A DNA stretch of 64,000 nt. Source: CAIXSC01 sp046349855. GTDB taxonomy: Bacteria > Planctomycetota > Planctomycetia > Pirellulales > Pirellulaceae. The position numbers and the translations under genes were made by a program. The DNA lies in NCBI GenBank assembly GCA_046349855.1, contig JAXMBM010000029.1, forward strand, positions 1 to 64,000, in the 5' to 3' direction. Shown here piece by piece: positions 27,518-35,904 of this stretch (position 1 is the stretch's first letter; the number at the start of each line of letters is the position of its first letter). Under the pieces are notes generated by a model that was not told the origin of the DNA, did not search any database, and worked only from the letters and a program-made list of their open reading frames with translations.

Positions 27518-29578
27518 ATGTGGAACTTCTCCAGACGAACGGTCGGCCTGCTGGTCAGCCTGAGCCTCGTGACAGGATGGCTGTCGAGTGCCACGGCGCA
27601 ATCCGTGGGACTCCCGGCTCCCCGCCTCCTGACGATGATGCCGATGGGGGGCCGCGCCGGTACGCAGGTCGAGATCGTGGTGACGGGGGAGCAGTTGGAC
27701 GAGGCCGATTCACTCACCTTCTCCGACCCTCGTCTGACCGCCACTCGCAAGCTGGACGGCGATGGCAAGCCGCTGCCGCTGCAATATGTGGTGACCATCG
27801 CGGCCGATTGTCCGCCGGGAGTCTACGAAGCTCGGCTCATGACGCGTCTGGGCATCTCGACCCCACGTATCTTCTCGGTCGGGACGCTCACGGAAGTGGT
27901 GCGTCAGGCGGCCAACCAGTCGCTGGCCACCGCCTGCCCTCTGCCGCTGAACTCGGTCTGCAACGCGCATGTCGTCTCGCGGGCGATCGACCACTATCGG
28001 TTTGAGGGACGTCGGGGGCAGCGGGTGATCGTCGACTGCGCCTCTCGTGGAATCGACTCGAAGCTGGATGCCACGGTTGTCCTGGCCGATGCCACCGGGC
28101 GTGACCTGCTGGTCGAACGGCAGGGTGGGCCGCTCGACATGACGCTGCCGGCTGACGGCTCGTACGTCATCAAGGTGCACGAATTGACGTTCAACGGTGG
28201 CCCCGCCTACTTCTATCGGCTCGGGCTGTGGGAGTTGCCGGCGGAAGCCGCCATCGCGCGGCAGCCAACCACGCGGTCGGTGAATTCGTTCTCCTGGCCG
28301 CCGCACGGGCTATCCGATCAGGCGGCACACCGGGAAGCCGAACCGAATAACCAGGGGAGCCAGGCGCAGCAGATCACGCTCCCCTGCGATCTGGCCGGCG
28401 CGTTCTATCCGGCTGCCGACGTGGATGTGTTCGAGTTTGTGGGCAAGAAAGGGGAAGAGTGGTGGGTCGAGGTGGGATCGGATCGTCTGGGATGTCCGAC
28501 CGATCCGACGGTGCTGGTGCAGCGCGTCGAACGTGATCCCGCGGGGGATAAAGTCACCGACGTGGTCGAACTGACCGACATTCCCAGTCCGGTCAAAGTG
28601 TCGAGTAACGGTTACGCCTACGATGGCCCGCCCTATGACGCGGGATCGTCGGATGTGCTGGGAAAGCTCGTCCTCCCCCAGGATGGCCTCTATCGACTGC
28701 AACTGACCGATCTCTTTGGCGGGACGCGGAGCAACCCACGGAACATCTACCGGCTGGTGATCCGCCCGGCGGCCCCCGATTTTGCGCTCGTGGCCTGGGC
28801 CTTGCATATGGAGCTGCGGAACGGAGATCGCAATGCGTTGTCCAAGCCGCTATCGCTCCGTGGAGGTGCCACGATGGCGCTCGAAGTCGTCGCGGTGCGG
28901 CGCGACGGCTTTGATGGCGAAATCGAGCTGGCGTTGGAAGGTTTGCCCGAGGGTCTCACGGCTCGGGGACTGAAGATCCCGGCGGGTCAGGCACGGGGAA
29001 TGATGCTGATCACTGCCGCTCCCAACGCTCCGCGTTCCCTGGCCAACGCGTCGTTTGTGGGGCGAGGGTTGATTCAGGGGCAACAGGTAACTCGCCCCTG
29101 CCGACTGGCCTCGATGACGTGGCCCGTACCCGATTCCTGGGGCGAGATTCCGCGACCACGCCTGCTGGCGGATGTGTCGGTGTCGGCGAGCGGCGTGGAT
29201 TTCGCTCCGCTGTCGATCGCCCCGCCAAGCGGCGTCGTGCTGGAAGCGCCGGCGAACGGCAAGTTGACCGTGCCGCTGTTTCTCACGCGGCGGAGCGAGT
29301 TCTCGGGAGCCAACATGCAGCTGCGGGCCATGGGAGCTGGCTTTGAACGAGTGCCGGCCTGGGACATCACGCTGACGGCAGATCGCGCCGAGACCGTCCT
29401 CGATCTGGCCGCTCTGAAGCTGCCCCCGGGCGACCATTGGCTGGCGTTTTATGGCGGAGCGGTCGCCAAATACCGCGAACCGAAGAAGGACAGCACGGCG
29501 GCACCGCCGACCGATATCGTGGATATCGTGGTAACGGAACCGATTGCCATTCGCGTGACACCAGGGGCGACCCCATGA
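27518..29578 (+). CDS. Exported PPC-domain (pre-peptidase C-terminal-like) protein
   Basis: A 686-residue protein with a signal peptide (hydrophobic residues 8-28). An Ig/TIG-like strand-rich part follows (TMMPMGGRAGTQVEIVVTGE). Two bacterial pre-peptidase C-terminal domains are recognisable: DHYRFEGRRGQRVIVDCASR with LPADGSYVIKVHE, and DVDVFEFVGKKGEEWWVEVG with LPQDGLYRLQLTDLFGG. The C-terminal third is beta-rich with no named family. It carries no visible protease triad. It begins 8 bp after the DUF1549 gene and overlaps the DUF1501 start (ATGA). These three proteins commonly travel together in planctomycetes and are presumed to act in the same envelope process. Confidence 0.9.
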   Translation: MWNFSRRTVGLLVSLSLVTGWLSSATAQSVGLPAPRLLTMMPMGGRAGTQVEIVVTGEQLDEADSLTFSDPRLTATRKLDGDGKPLPLQYVVTIAADCPPGVYEARLMTRLGISTPRIFSVGTLTEVVRQAANQSLATACPLPLNSVCNAHVVSRAIDHYRFEGRRGQRVIVDCASRGIDSKLDATVVLADATGRDLLVERQGGPLDMTLPADGSYVIKVHELTFNGGPAYFYRLGLWELPAEAAIARQPTTRSVNSFSWPPHGLSDQAAHREAEPNNQGSQAQQITLPCDLAGAFYPAADVDVFEFVGKKGEEWWVEVGSDRLGCPTDPTVLVQRVERDPAGDKVTDVVELTDIPSPVKVSSNGYAYDGPPYDAGSSDVLGKLVLPQDGLYRLQLTDLFGGTRSNPRNIYRLVIRPAAPDFALVAWALHMELRNGDRNALSKPLSLRGGATMALEVVAVRRDGFDGEIELALEGLPEGLTARGLKIPAGQARGMMLITAAPNAPRSLANASFVGRGLIQGQQVTRPCRLASMTWPVPDSWGEIPRPRLLADVSVSASGVDFAPLSIAPPSGVVLEAPANGKLTVPLFLTRRSEFSGANMQLRAMGAGFERVPAWDITLTADRAETVLDLAALKLPPGDHWLAFYGGAVAKYREPKKDSTAAPPTDIVDIVVTEPIAIRVTPGATP

Positions 29579-31029
29579 CGACTCCCTCCTTCCCTCCCCG
29601 TCCGACCCGCTGTCCGGGACCGATTCCCTGGGGCCCCGGTGGACGCCGTGCCTTTCTCCAGACCGGACTTGCCGGTTTCGCCACACTCAGCCTGCCGAGC
29701 GTGCTGCGGCTGCGGGCCGAGCGGCAGGCCGGCGCTGCCGAGGCCGATCGGGGGCGCCGCTCGCAGAACGCCGTCATCATGGTGTGGCAGCCGGGCGGAC
29801 TGTCCCACCTCGATTCCTACGACCCCAAACCCCTCTCGGGCAGCGAATATCGCGGGCCCTTCGACTTGATCGATACCAAGGTGCCGGGCTTGCAGTTCAC
29901 CGAACTGCTGCCGCGGCAGGCAGCGATCGCCGACAAGCTGGTTGTCCTCCGCTCGATGCGGCAAACGGCCGGCGGACATCCGGCCGGTTCGATGCAGCTG
30001 CTGTCGGGCGATCCGGACACCCGCGACAAGCCCAAGCCCAAGTATCCCGACTGGATGTGCGTGGCCAACTACATCCGTTCCCAATGGGGGCCCCGGCAGT
30101 CACCCGTTCCGGCGTACGTGGGGATCAATCCGCCACTGGAGTACAACGGTCCGGCCTACGTGGGCGATGCGTATTCACCGTTTGTGGTCTCGGGCGACCC
30201 CAACGCGCCCAGCTTCTCGGTGCCCAACATCGGCTTGGGTAATGTCAGCGAGGTACAGCGGCTGGGACGCCGCGCTTCCCTGCGGCAGAAACTCGATCTG
30301 CTGGAGCGGAGCTTCGACCAGCAGCGCGAACTGGAGGCACTCGACGACTTCGAAACGCAGGCCATGACGCTGCTGACGAACCCGCAGGCGAAGGAGGCGT
30401 TCGATCTGAGTCGCGAGGATCCGCGGACGCGCGACCGCTATGGACGCAACGCCTGGGGGCAGCAGTTGCTGCTGGCCCGCCGACTGGTGGAAGCGGGGGT
30501 CGACGTGCTGACCACCAGCCTCAGCGGTCCACTCTGCGGCCGCGTCGGCAACTGGGATGATCACGCCGTGAACCACCACGTCTTCGACGCGATGCGATTC
30601 CGTTCGGCCGTCTACGATCAGGCCGTGTCGGCCTTGATCGAGGACATCTACGAACGCGGCCTCGACAAACGCGTGCTGGTGGTGGTAACCGGAGAATTCG
30701 GCCGGACACCCAAGATCAGCTACGCCCCCAGCACCGGGGCGGGCGACGCCAGCGCACCCGCCGGGACGCAGCAGCCCGGTCGCGACCACTGGCCCCGGGG
30801 CTTTTCCAACCTGTGGGCCGGCGGTGGCATCACCACGGGCCGGTTCATCGGTGCGACCGACAAACGGGGTGAAGACGCTGTCGAGCGGATTTGTGGACCG
30901 GGCGACTTCCTCGCCACGCTGTACCACCATCTGGGCGTCGACTGGGCCCATACGATGATCAAGGACTTCAACGGCCGGCCCACACGCATCGTGGAACATG
31001 GCAAGCCGATCCCGGAACTGACCAGCTGA
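29575..31029 (+). CDS. DUF1501 protein with Tat-like signal
   Basis: A 484-residue protein starting at the ATG that overlaps the upstream stop. Its N-terminus has GGRRAFLQTGLAGFATL, a twin-arginine-type signal, suggesting folded export. The DUF1501 (sulfatase/alkaline-phosphatase-like fold) motifs are AVIMVWQPGGLSHLDSYDPK, VVLRSMRQTAGGHPAGSMQL, NWDDHAVNHHVFDAM, VVVTGEFGRTPKI, GRDHWPRGFSNLWAGGG and DFLATLYHHLGVD. The Asp, His and Arg residues that bind metal in relatives appear present. The biological substrate is unknown. It completes the DUF1549, PPC and DUF1501 operon. Confidence 0.95.
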   Translation: MTTPSFPPRPTRCPGPIPWGPGGRRAFLQTGLAGFATLSLPSVLRLRAERQAGAAEADRGRRSQNAVIMVWQPGGLSHLDSYDPKPLSGSEYRGPFDLIDTKVPGLQFTELLPRQAAIADKLVVLRSMRQTAGGHPAGSMQLLSGDPDTRDKPKPKYPDWMCVANYIRSQWGPRQSPVPAYVGINPPLEYNGPAYVGDAYSPFVVSGDPNAPSFSVPNIGLGNVSEVQRLGRRASLRQKLDLLERSFDQQRELEALDDFETQAMTLLTNPQAKEAFDLSREDPRTRDRYGRNAWGQQLLLARRLVEAGVDVLTTSLSGPLCGRVGNWDDHAVNHHVFDAMRFRSAVYDQAVSALIEDIYERGLDKRVLVVVTGEFGRTPKISYAPSTGAGDASAPAGTQQPGRDHWPRGFSNLWAGGGITTGRFIGATDKRGEDAVERICGPGDFLATLYHHLGVDWAHTMIKDFNGRPTRIVEHGKPIPELTS

Positions 31030-31054
31030 CGAGCCCCGGGACAGGGAACCTTGC

Positions 31055-31084
31055 CGGGCCCGCGGCAGATTGCTTCGCGGCCCG
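31055..31084. terminator. Hairpin between convergent genes
   Basis: CGGGCCCGCG at 31055-31064 pairs with CGCGGCCCG at 31076-31084, with one bulged base and an 11-nt loop. It lies between the convergent DUF1501 and ketosynthase genes and could serve both. No T-tract follows. Confidence 0.35.
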
Positions 31085-31101
31085 CGATGCGCAAGCGGGG
31101 A

Positions 31102-32382
31102 TCAACCGCGGGCGTCCAGCACCACGGCCACCGTCTGACCGGTGCCCGAAGCGCCCAGTACCAGACCGAGTGGCTGCTGGAGCGGAGCGGCTCCGCCGTG
31201 TACGACTTGAATGGGGCAGGCGGGATCTGGGCGTTGATAATTGAGCGTGGGGGGAATGAGGCGGGCGTCGAGCGCCAGGACGGCGGCAACCGCTTCCACG
31301 ATCCCCGCGGCTGCCCCCAGGTTGCCAAAGAAACTCTTCGGAGCGGTCACCGGCACGTCCCCCGCCACCGCCCGAATGGCTCGCGCTTCTCGAATATCCG
31401 CCGGCACGGTGGCGATCCCGTTGGCCTTGATAAAGCCCAGCTCGCGCGGCGCCACGCTGGCCGAGCGCAGGGCTCCCTCCATGGCGCGTTCCATGGCGGT
31501 TCCCGCGGAGTCACCGTTGGGCAGGGGCGTCTCGAACGTGCTGCAGGCACCGCTCACGCGGGCCAGGATGCGTGCCCCCCGCTGCTCGGCATGCCGCCGA
31601 TTCTCCAGCACCAGAACTCCGGCCCCTTCGCCGTTGACCATACCGTCGCGATCGGCGTCAAACGGCCGACAGGCTCCCGGCGGATCCGCCGTGCGGTGCG
31701 ACAGGCGACTATCCCGCCGGTACATCAAGGGGGTCACGTTGAGTCGATTCCCGGCGCCGCCGATGAGCATCACGTCGGCATCGCCCCGGCGGAGGATATT
31801 CAGTCCCTCGACCAGCGCCAGGAGCGAGGAAGCTTCCCCCAAGGTGATCGTGTTGTTGGGTCCGCGCGCGTCAAAGGAGATGGCCACGTGGCAGGCCACC
31901 ATGTTGGGCAGGTACTTGAGCATCCACAGCGGGTAGAGCCCCGACATGCCGGCCGGTCCCCAAAGCTCTTCCTGGAAGCGCCCGTTGTTGTCGAGACAGG
32001 CTCGATACGCCGGTTCCACTTCGGGAATCTCGCCGTAGAACATCTCGCTGCCGTAGATCACCCCCATCCGATCGGGCGCGACCGTCCCGGACTTGATCCC
32101 GGCCTGAGCGGCGGCGAGAGCCGCGGCCGCGAACCCAAACTGGATTTCGCGGCACATGACCTTCATCGCCTTGCGCGGCTGGACATAGAGCTTGCCGTCG
32201 AAATCGGGCACGTAACCGCCGAAGGGGACGGGAAAATCGGTTCCGACGAGGTACGGGACAGGGCGAACGCCGCTACGGCCATGCTGGAGAGAGTCCCAGA
32301 ACGGGGCATGGCCGATACCGATCGGGCTGACCACCCCGACTCCGGTAACGACGATCTCGCTCGCATCTGCCATGTCAGCCAT
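31102..32382 (-). CDS. Beta-ketoacyl-ACP synthase family protein lacking the Cys-His-His triad
   Basis: A 426-residue thiolase-fold protein resembling FabF (VVTGVGVVSPIGIGHAPFWD, AALAAAQAGI, FDADRDGMVNGEGAGVLVLE, GSGxG-like ending LGASGTGQTVAVVL). In active enzymes the nucleophile Cys lies in a TAC[ST]S motif; here the aligned stretch is TITLGEASSLLAL, with Glu183 in the Cys place. The two histidines, normally in AHGT and GH-LGAAG, are Asn321 (KANGIAT) and Asn354 (FFGNLGAAAG). The protein therefore should not condense acyl groups. It may be a chain-length-factor-like partner or another thiolase-fold protein. The start at 32382 has GAGG 5 nt upstream. Confidence 0.88.
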   Translation of the reverse strand: MADMADASEIVVTGVGVVSPIGIGHAPFWDSLQHGRSGVRPVPYLVGTDFPVPFGGYVPDFDGKLYVQPRKAMKVMCREIQFGFAAAALAAAQAGIKSGTVAPDRMGVIYGSEMFYGEIPEVEPAYRACLDNNGRFQEELWGPAGMSGLYPLWMLKYLPNMVACHVAISFDARGPNNTITLGEASSLLALVEGLNILRRGDADVMLIGGAGNRLNVTPLMYRRDSRLSHRTADPPGACRPFDADRDGMVNGEGAGVLVLENRRHAEQRGARILARVSGACSTFETPLPNGDSAGTAMERAMEGALRSASVAPRELGFIKANGIATVPADIREARAIRAVAGDVPVTAPKSFFGNLGAAAGIVEAVAAVLALDARLIPPTLNYQRPDPACPIQVVHGGAAPLQQPLGLVLGASGTGQTVAVVLDARG

Positions 32383-32456
32383 CGGTTCCTCGGTGCCTCA
32401 TGCCGCGAAGCAGGTGATGTTAGCCCTGCGCCCGGTGGTTCGCAAGTTGGAGCCGC

Positions 32457-33590
32457 TCAACTCCCGACCGGCCCGGAATCGTAGATCCGGTAGGTCTTGG
32501 TGAGCTTGGCACCGCCGCGCTGCAATGACTTGAGCGACAGGTAGTTGCTCTCGAGCACCCAGGAGAATTCCGCTTCCTCGACCCCCCACGCCAAACACTC
32601 GGGAACGAGCCGGGCAAGCACGACGACTCCCAATCCCCACTTCTGGAACTCCGGGACGACATTGGTCGTGATCAGCCGGATTTTCTTGATCGCCCGGCGA
32701 TTCCACAGGAGCCGGAGGAAACCGAACGGAAACAGGCGACCGTCGATCAGTTTGATGCGCGGGTTGTAGTCCAACAACCCGAAGGCGCACGCCACCGGCT
32801 TGCCATCCACCTCGGCGATCGTCGTCATCTCGGGAACGATCAGGTGCTTCATTTCCTTGCTGATATGCTCGACCTCGCCATCCGACAACGGCGTAAATCC
32901 CCAGGTCCCCTGCAGCGACTGGTTGTAGATCCGCAGAAACGTCCGGACCTCGTCGCGGAACCGGGACGGGTCGAGCCGGCGGAGCTTCACCTGAAAACGA
33001 TTTACCGCCTCCTGGACGACGAATTCGAGTTTTTTGTCGAGCGAGCCGAGCATGCCGACCTCGCCCCAGAACGCATACAGATCCTGGATCTTGTGGAAGC
33101 CGCAGGCCTCGATGAGTTCCGCGTAGTAGGGGTGGTTGTAGGTCATCATGAACGTCGGGGGGCTGTCAAATCCGTCGACAAGCAGCCCGCATTCGTAGTT
33201 CAACGACGGATTGATCGGCCCGCGCATCGAGTGCACGTCCCGCTCGGCAAACCACTGCCGAGCAGCGGCGAACAATCCCTGGGCCGCCTCCAGATCGCGT
33301 TCGCATTCAAAGAAGCCGAAAATTCCCTGACGCTGCTGAGTACGCTCGATGTGCCGGGGATTCACAATCGCCGCCAGGCGTCCCACCGGCCGGCCGTCGC
33401 GCAGCGCCAGAAACGTTTGCCCCTGGCAGTAGTCGTAAAACGGATGGTGCTTGTACCCCACCAGCTCGGCGAGCGACTTGCGCAGCGGAGGCACCCAATT
33501 GGGATCTCCCCGGTAGAGCGTCCAGGGGAGCTGCAGGAATTGCTGGCGTTCTTGGCGGCTGAAAACGGGCTTTACGACAAGGCTCGACAT
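32457..33590 (-). CDS. YghO-like GNAT-fold acyltransferase
   Basis: A 377-residue protein resembling the E. coli YghO family of GNAT-related proteins. Features include the N-terminal PWTLYRGDPNWVPPLRKSL, FLALRDGRPVGRLAAIVNPR, the conserved SMRGPINPSLNYECGLLVDG, PPTFMMTYNHPYYAELIEAC, and a C-terminal acetyltransferase-like segment ending EFSWVLESNYLSLKSLQRGG. Length is usual for the family. Substrate unknown. It precedes the triad-less ketosynthase on the same strand with 74 bp between them, so the two are probably cotranscribed. Confidence 0.82.
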   Translation of the reverse strand: MSSLVVKPVFSRQERQQFLQLPWTLYRGDPNWVPPLRKSLAELVGYKHHPFYDYCQGQTFLALRDGRPVGRLAAIVNPRHIERTQQRQGIFGFFECERDLEAAQGLFAAARQWFAERDVHSMRGPINPSLNYECGLLVDGFDSPPTFMMTYNHPYYAELIEACGFHKIQDLYAFWGEVGMLGSLDKKLEFVVQEAVNRFQVKLRRLDPSRFRDEVRTFLRIYNQSLQGTWGFTPLSDGEVEHISKEMKHLIVPEMTTIAEVDGKPVACAFGLLDYNPRIKLIDGRLFPFGFLRLLWNRRAIKKIRLITTNVVPEFQKWGLGVVVLARLVPECLAWGVEEAEFSWVLESNYLSLKSLQRGGAKLTKTYRIYDSGPVGS

Positions 33591-33719
33591 GCGTACAAAC
33601 CTGCTGCACCGGAGGAAGAGAAGCGTCTGGCGGGCGTGATCTTAACACGTTCCGTAGGAAACCACAGGCCAGCCGTTTCGTAAGGATCCCGGCCGTTCCA
33701 CGAGGGAGTAAGCCGAATC

Positions 33720-34721
33720 ATGCCGATCCTGGTTACGGGTGCCACGGGCTTGCTCGGCAATAACATCGTTCGTCAGCTCTTGGCCCAGGGACGGCCGGTT
33801 CGCGTCCTGGTCCGTCCTGACGCCGATCCGCAGCCGCTCGACGGCCTGGACGTGGAAGTCGTCGAGGGGGATGTGCGCGATGCCGAGTCCGTGCGCCGGG
33901 CGTGCCACCTCACGGAGGGGGTCATCCACGCGGCGGCCCTAGTTCATATCGGTCATACGCGCACCGCGTTGCAGCGGGAAATCAACGTCGAAGGAACTCG
34001 ACATGTCGCCGAAGCTGCCCAGCTTTACCAGATTCGCCTGGTTCATGTATCCACCATCAACGCCCTGGGCGTAGCACGCGGCATTCAACCCTTTGCCGAG
34101 GATACGCTGCGTGCCCCGAACGTGCATTGCGGCTACGTTTCCACCAAGCGGGCGTCCGAGGAGGTGGTGCGCGAACTCCTGCCGCACGGCCTGGACGCCG
34201 TGATCGTCAACCCGTCCCTGATGTTCGGCCCCTGGGATTGGAAACCCTCCTCGGGGCAAATGTTCCTGCAGGTTGTCCAGCGTCAACCCCTGCTCGCCCC
34301 CCCCGGTGGGGTCAGCATCTGCAGTGTCGAGGACGTGGCCGACGCGGTCATCGCGGCCCTCGATCTGGCCCCCACGGGCCGACAGTATATCCTTGCAGGA
34401 CACAACATTACCTACCTCGCCCTGTGGCAACAGATGGCCCAACTCGCCGGCTCGCGCCCGCCGCAGGGGAGCTTTGGACCGCTGGTCGCCCTGGCCGCCG
34501 GCTTCCTGGGCGACCTATTGAGTCATCTGGGAGGTAGCGAAGGGGAAGTGAATTCAGTGGCCATCCGGATGTCCCGTCTCCATCATTACTGCGACAGCAA
34601 TCGAGCCATAACGGAGTTAAGATATCGCATCCGTCCGCTCGAAGAGACTTTAGAACGAGCCTATGAGTGGTTGGCCGAACACCACCAGCTCAGGGGAAGG
34701 TACTGTCCCCAACACCACTGA
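33720..34721 (+). CDS. NAD(P)-dependent epimerase/dehydratase (extended SDR)
   Basis: A 333-residue extended short-chain dehydrogenase/reductase. It has the dinucleotide-binding motif ILVTGATGLLGNNIVRQL at the start, VVEGDVRDAESV, VIHAAALVHIGHTR, VHVSTINALG, and the active-site YVSTK (Tyr-x-x-x-Lys), followed by VIVNPSLMFGPWDW. It resembles dihydroflavonol 4-reductase-like and hopanoid-associated sugar epimerase proteins; the substrate is not predictable. It is divergent from the acyltransferase gene and is followed 29 bp later by a paralogue. Confidence 0.9.
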   Translation: MPILVTGATGLLGNNIVRQLLAQGRPVRVLVRPDADPQPLDGLDVEVVEGDVRDAESVRRACHLTEGVIHAAALVHIGHTRTALQREINVEGTRHVAEAAQLYQIRLVHVSTINALGVARGIQPFAEDTLRAPNVHCGYVSTKRASEEVVRELLPHGLDAVIVNPSLMFGPWDWKPSSGQMFLQVVQRQPLLAPPGGVSICSVEDVADAVIAALDLAPTGRQYILAGHNITYLALWQQMAQLAGSRPPQGSFGPLVALAAGFLGDLLSHLGGSEGEVNSVAIRMSRLHHYCDSNRAITELRYRIRPLEETLERAYEWLAEHHQLRGRYCPQHH

Positions 34722-34750
34722 TCGCACGGTTGTCGGAGAGGTTGCTTGGG

Positions 34751-35812
34751 ATGGCGCGCATTCTTGTAACAGGGGCCAGCGGGTTCGTCGGCGGCCATCT
34801 GGTGGAAGCATTACTGGCCCGCGGCGCCCAGGTCCGCTGCCTGCTGCGACCGAAACTCTCCCCGGGCAGTCTGCCACTCGACGACATCGAAACTCACACA
34901 GGTGATCTGCTCGATATCGAAGCCGTGACGCGCGCGGTCGAGGGTTGCGAGACCGTCTACCATGTGGCCGGCGCAACGGGGGCCCTGCGTCCCGAGGACT
35001 TCCGCAAGGTCAATGTCGACGGCACCGCCAACGTCGTGCAGGCCTGCCTGGCCCAGCAACGCCCTCCCATCCTGGTTGTCGTGTCGTCCGTTTCCGCGGT
35101 CGGCCCCGCCACGCTCGATCGCCCCCACGTCGAAACCGACCCACCGCGTCCCATGTCGCTGTATGGAAAGAGCAAGCGTGGCGGGGAAGAGGTGGCGGAG
35201 GCCGAGGCGGCACGCCTGCCGCTGACCATCGTACGTCCAGGGATCGTTTTTGGTCCCCGCGATCGCGCTCTGCTGCCTGCCGTACGGATGATCTGGCGAG
35301 CTCGGTGTCACGTGTTGCCGCGGCTGCGTACGCCGCCCTTGTCGTTCATTGAAGTGCGCGATCTGGCGCAGATCCTGATCGCCGCGGCCGAACGAGGGCG
35401 ACGCGTTGCGCCGCCGGGCACCATGCCCCCGGGGACGGGAGACGGCTACTACTTTGCCACACTAGAGGACTTTCCGACCTACAGCGAATTCGGCCAGATT
35501 TTGGCCCGCGCGATGGGGCGCCGAGGGGTGCTTCCGGTCACTCCGCCGCGCCCCATTCCCTGGCTCGTCGGCCTGGTGAACGAGGGGATCGCTCAAGTCC
35601 GGCAGCGTCCCGCGGTCTACTCACGCGACAAATTCTACGAAGCGGTCGTCGAGTCCTGGGCGTGCTCGAACCGAGCCACCCGCGAACAACTCGGCTTTAC
35701 TCCGTCCGCCCCATTCGACCAGCAGGTCCGCGAGACCATTCGCTGGTATGTCGAACATGGCTGGCTGAAAACGTATCTGATGTCCCGCGAGCAGCGATTG
35801 TCTCAGCTGTGA
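34751..35812 (+). CDS. NAD(P)-dependent epimerase/dehydratase, tandem paralogue
   Basis: A 353-residue extended SDR starting at ATG 34751, exactly at the nucleotide-binding strand MARILVTGASGFVGGHLVEA. Other motifs: THTGDLLDIEAVTRAVEGCE, VYHVAGATGAL, VVSSVSAVGP, the catalytic pair YGKSK, and IVRPGIVFGPRD. The C-terminal part has RPVY-like SRDKFYEAVVESWACSNRAT and a final GWLKTYL. It is a clear paralogue of the preceding gene and probably arose by tandem duplication. A role in lipid or sugar modification is suggested by the fold only. Confidence 0.9.
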   Translation: MARILVTGASGFVGGHLVEALLARGAQVRCLLRPKLSPGSLPLDDIETHTGDLLDIEAVTRAVEGCETVYHVAGATGALRPEDFRKVNVDGTANVVQACLAQQRPPILVVVSSVSAVGPATLDRPHVETDPPRPMSLYGKSKRGGEEVAEAEAARLPLTIVRPGIVFGPRDRALLPAVRMIWRARCHVLPRLRTPPLSFIEVRDLAQILIAAAERGRRVAPPGTMPPGTGDGYYFATLEDFPTYSEFGQILARAMGRRGVLPVTPPRPIPWLVGLVNEGIAQVRQRPAVYSRDKFYEAVVESWACSNRATREQLGFTPSAPFDQQVRETIRWYVEHGWLKTYLMSREQRLSQL

Positions 35813-35829
35813 ATGGCGCGCGAACTTCG

Positions 35830-35866
35830 GGCGGGCCGCCGCGGCGTCGTGAACGGCCGGCCCGCC
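35830..35866. terminator. Hairpin between convergent genes
   Basis: A perfect 9-bp GC stem (GGCGGGCCG at 35830-35838, CGGCCCGCC at 35858-35866) with a 19-nt loop lies between the convergent epimerase and dehydratase genes. No T-tract is present, so termination is inferred from position and stability. Confidence 0.4.
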
Positions 35867-35904
35867 AGCGCGGCCGAGGCCCGCTGGTCGAAGTCTAGCC
35901 AGGG

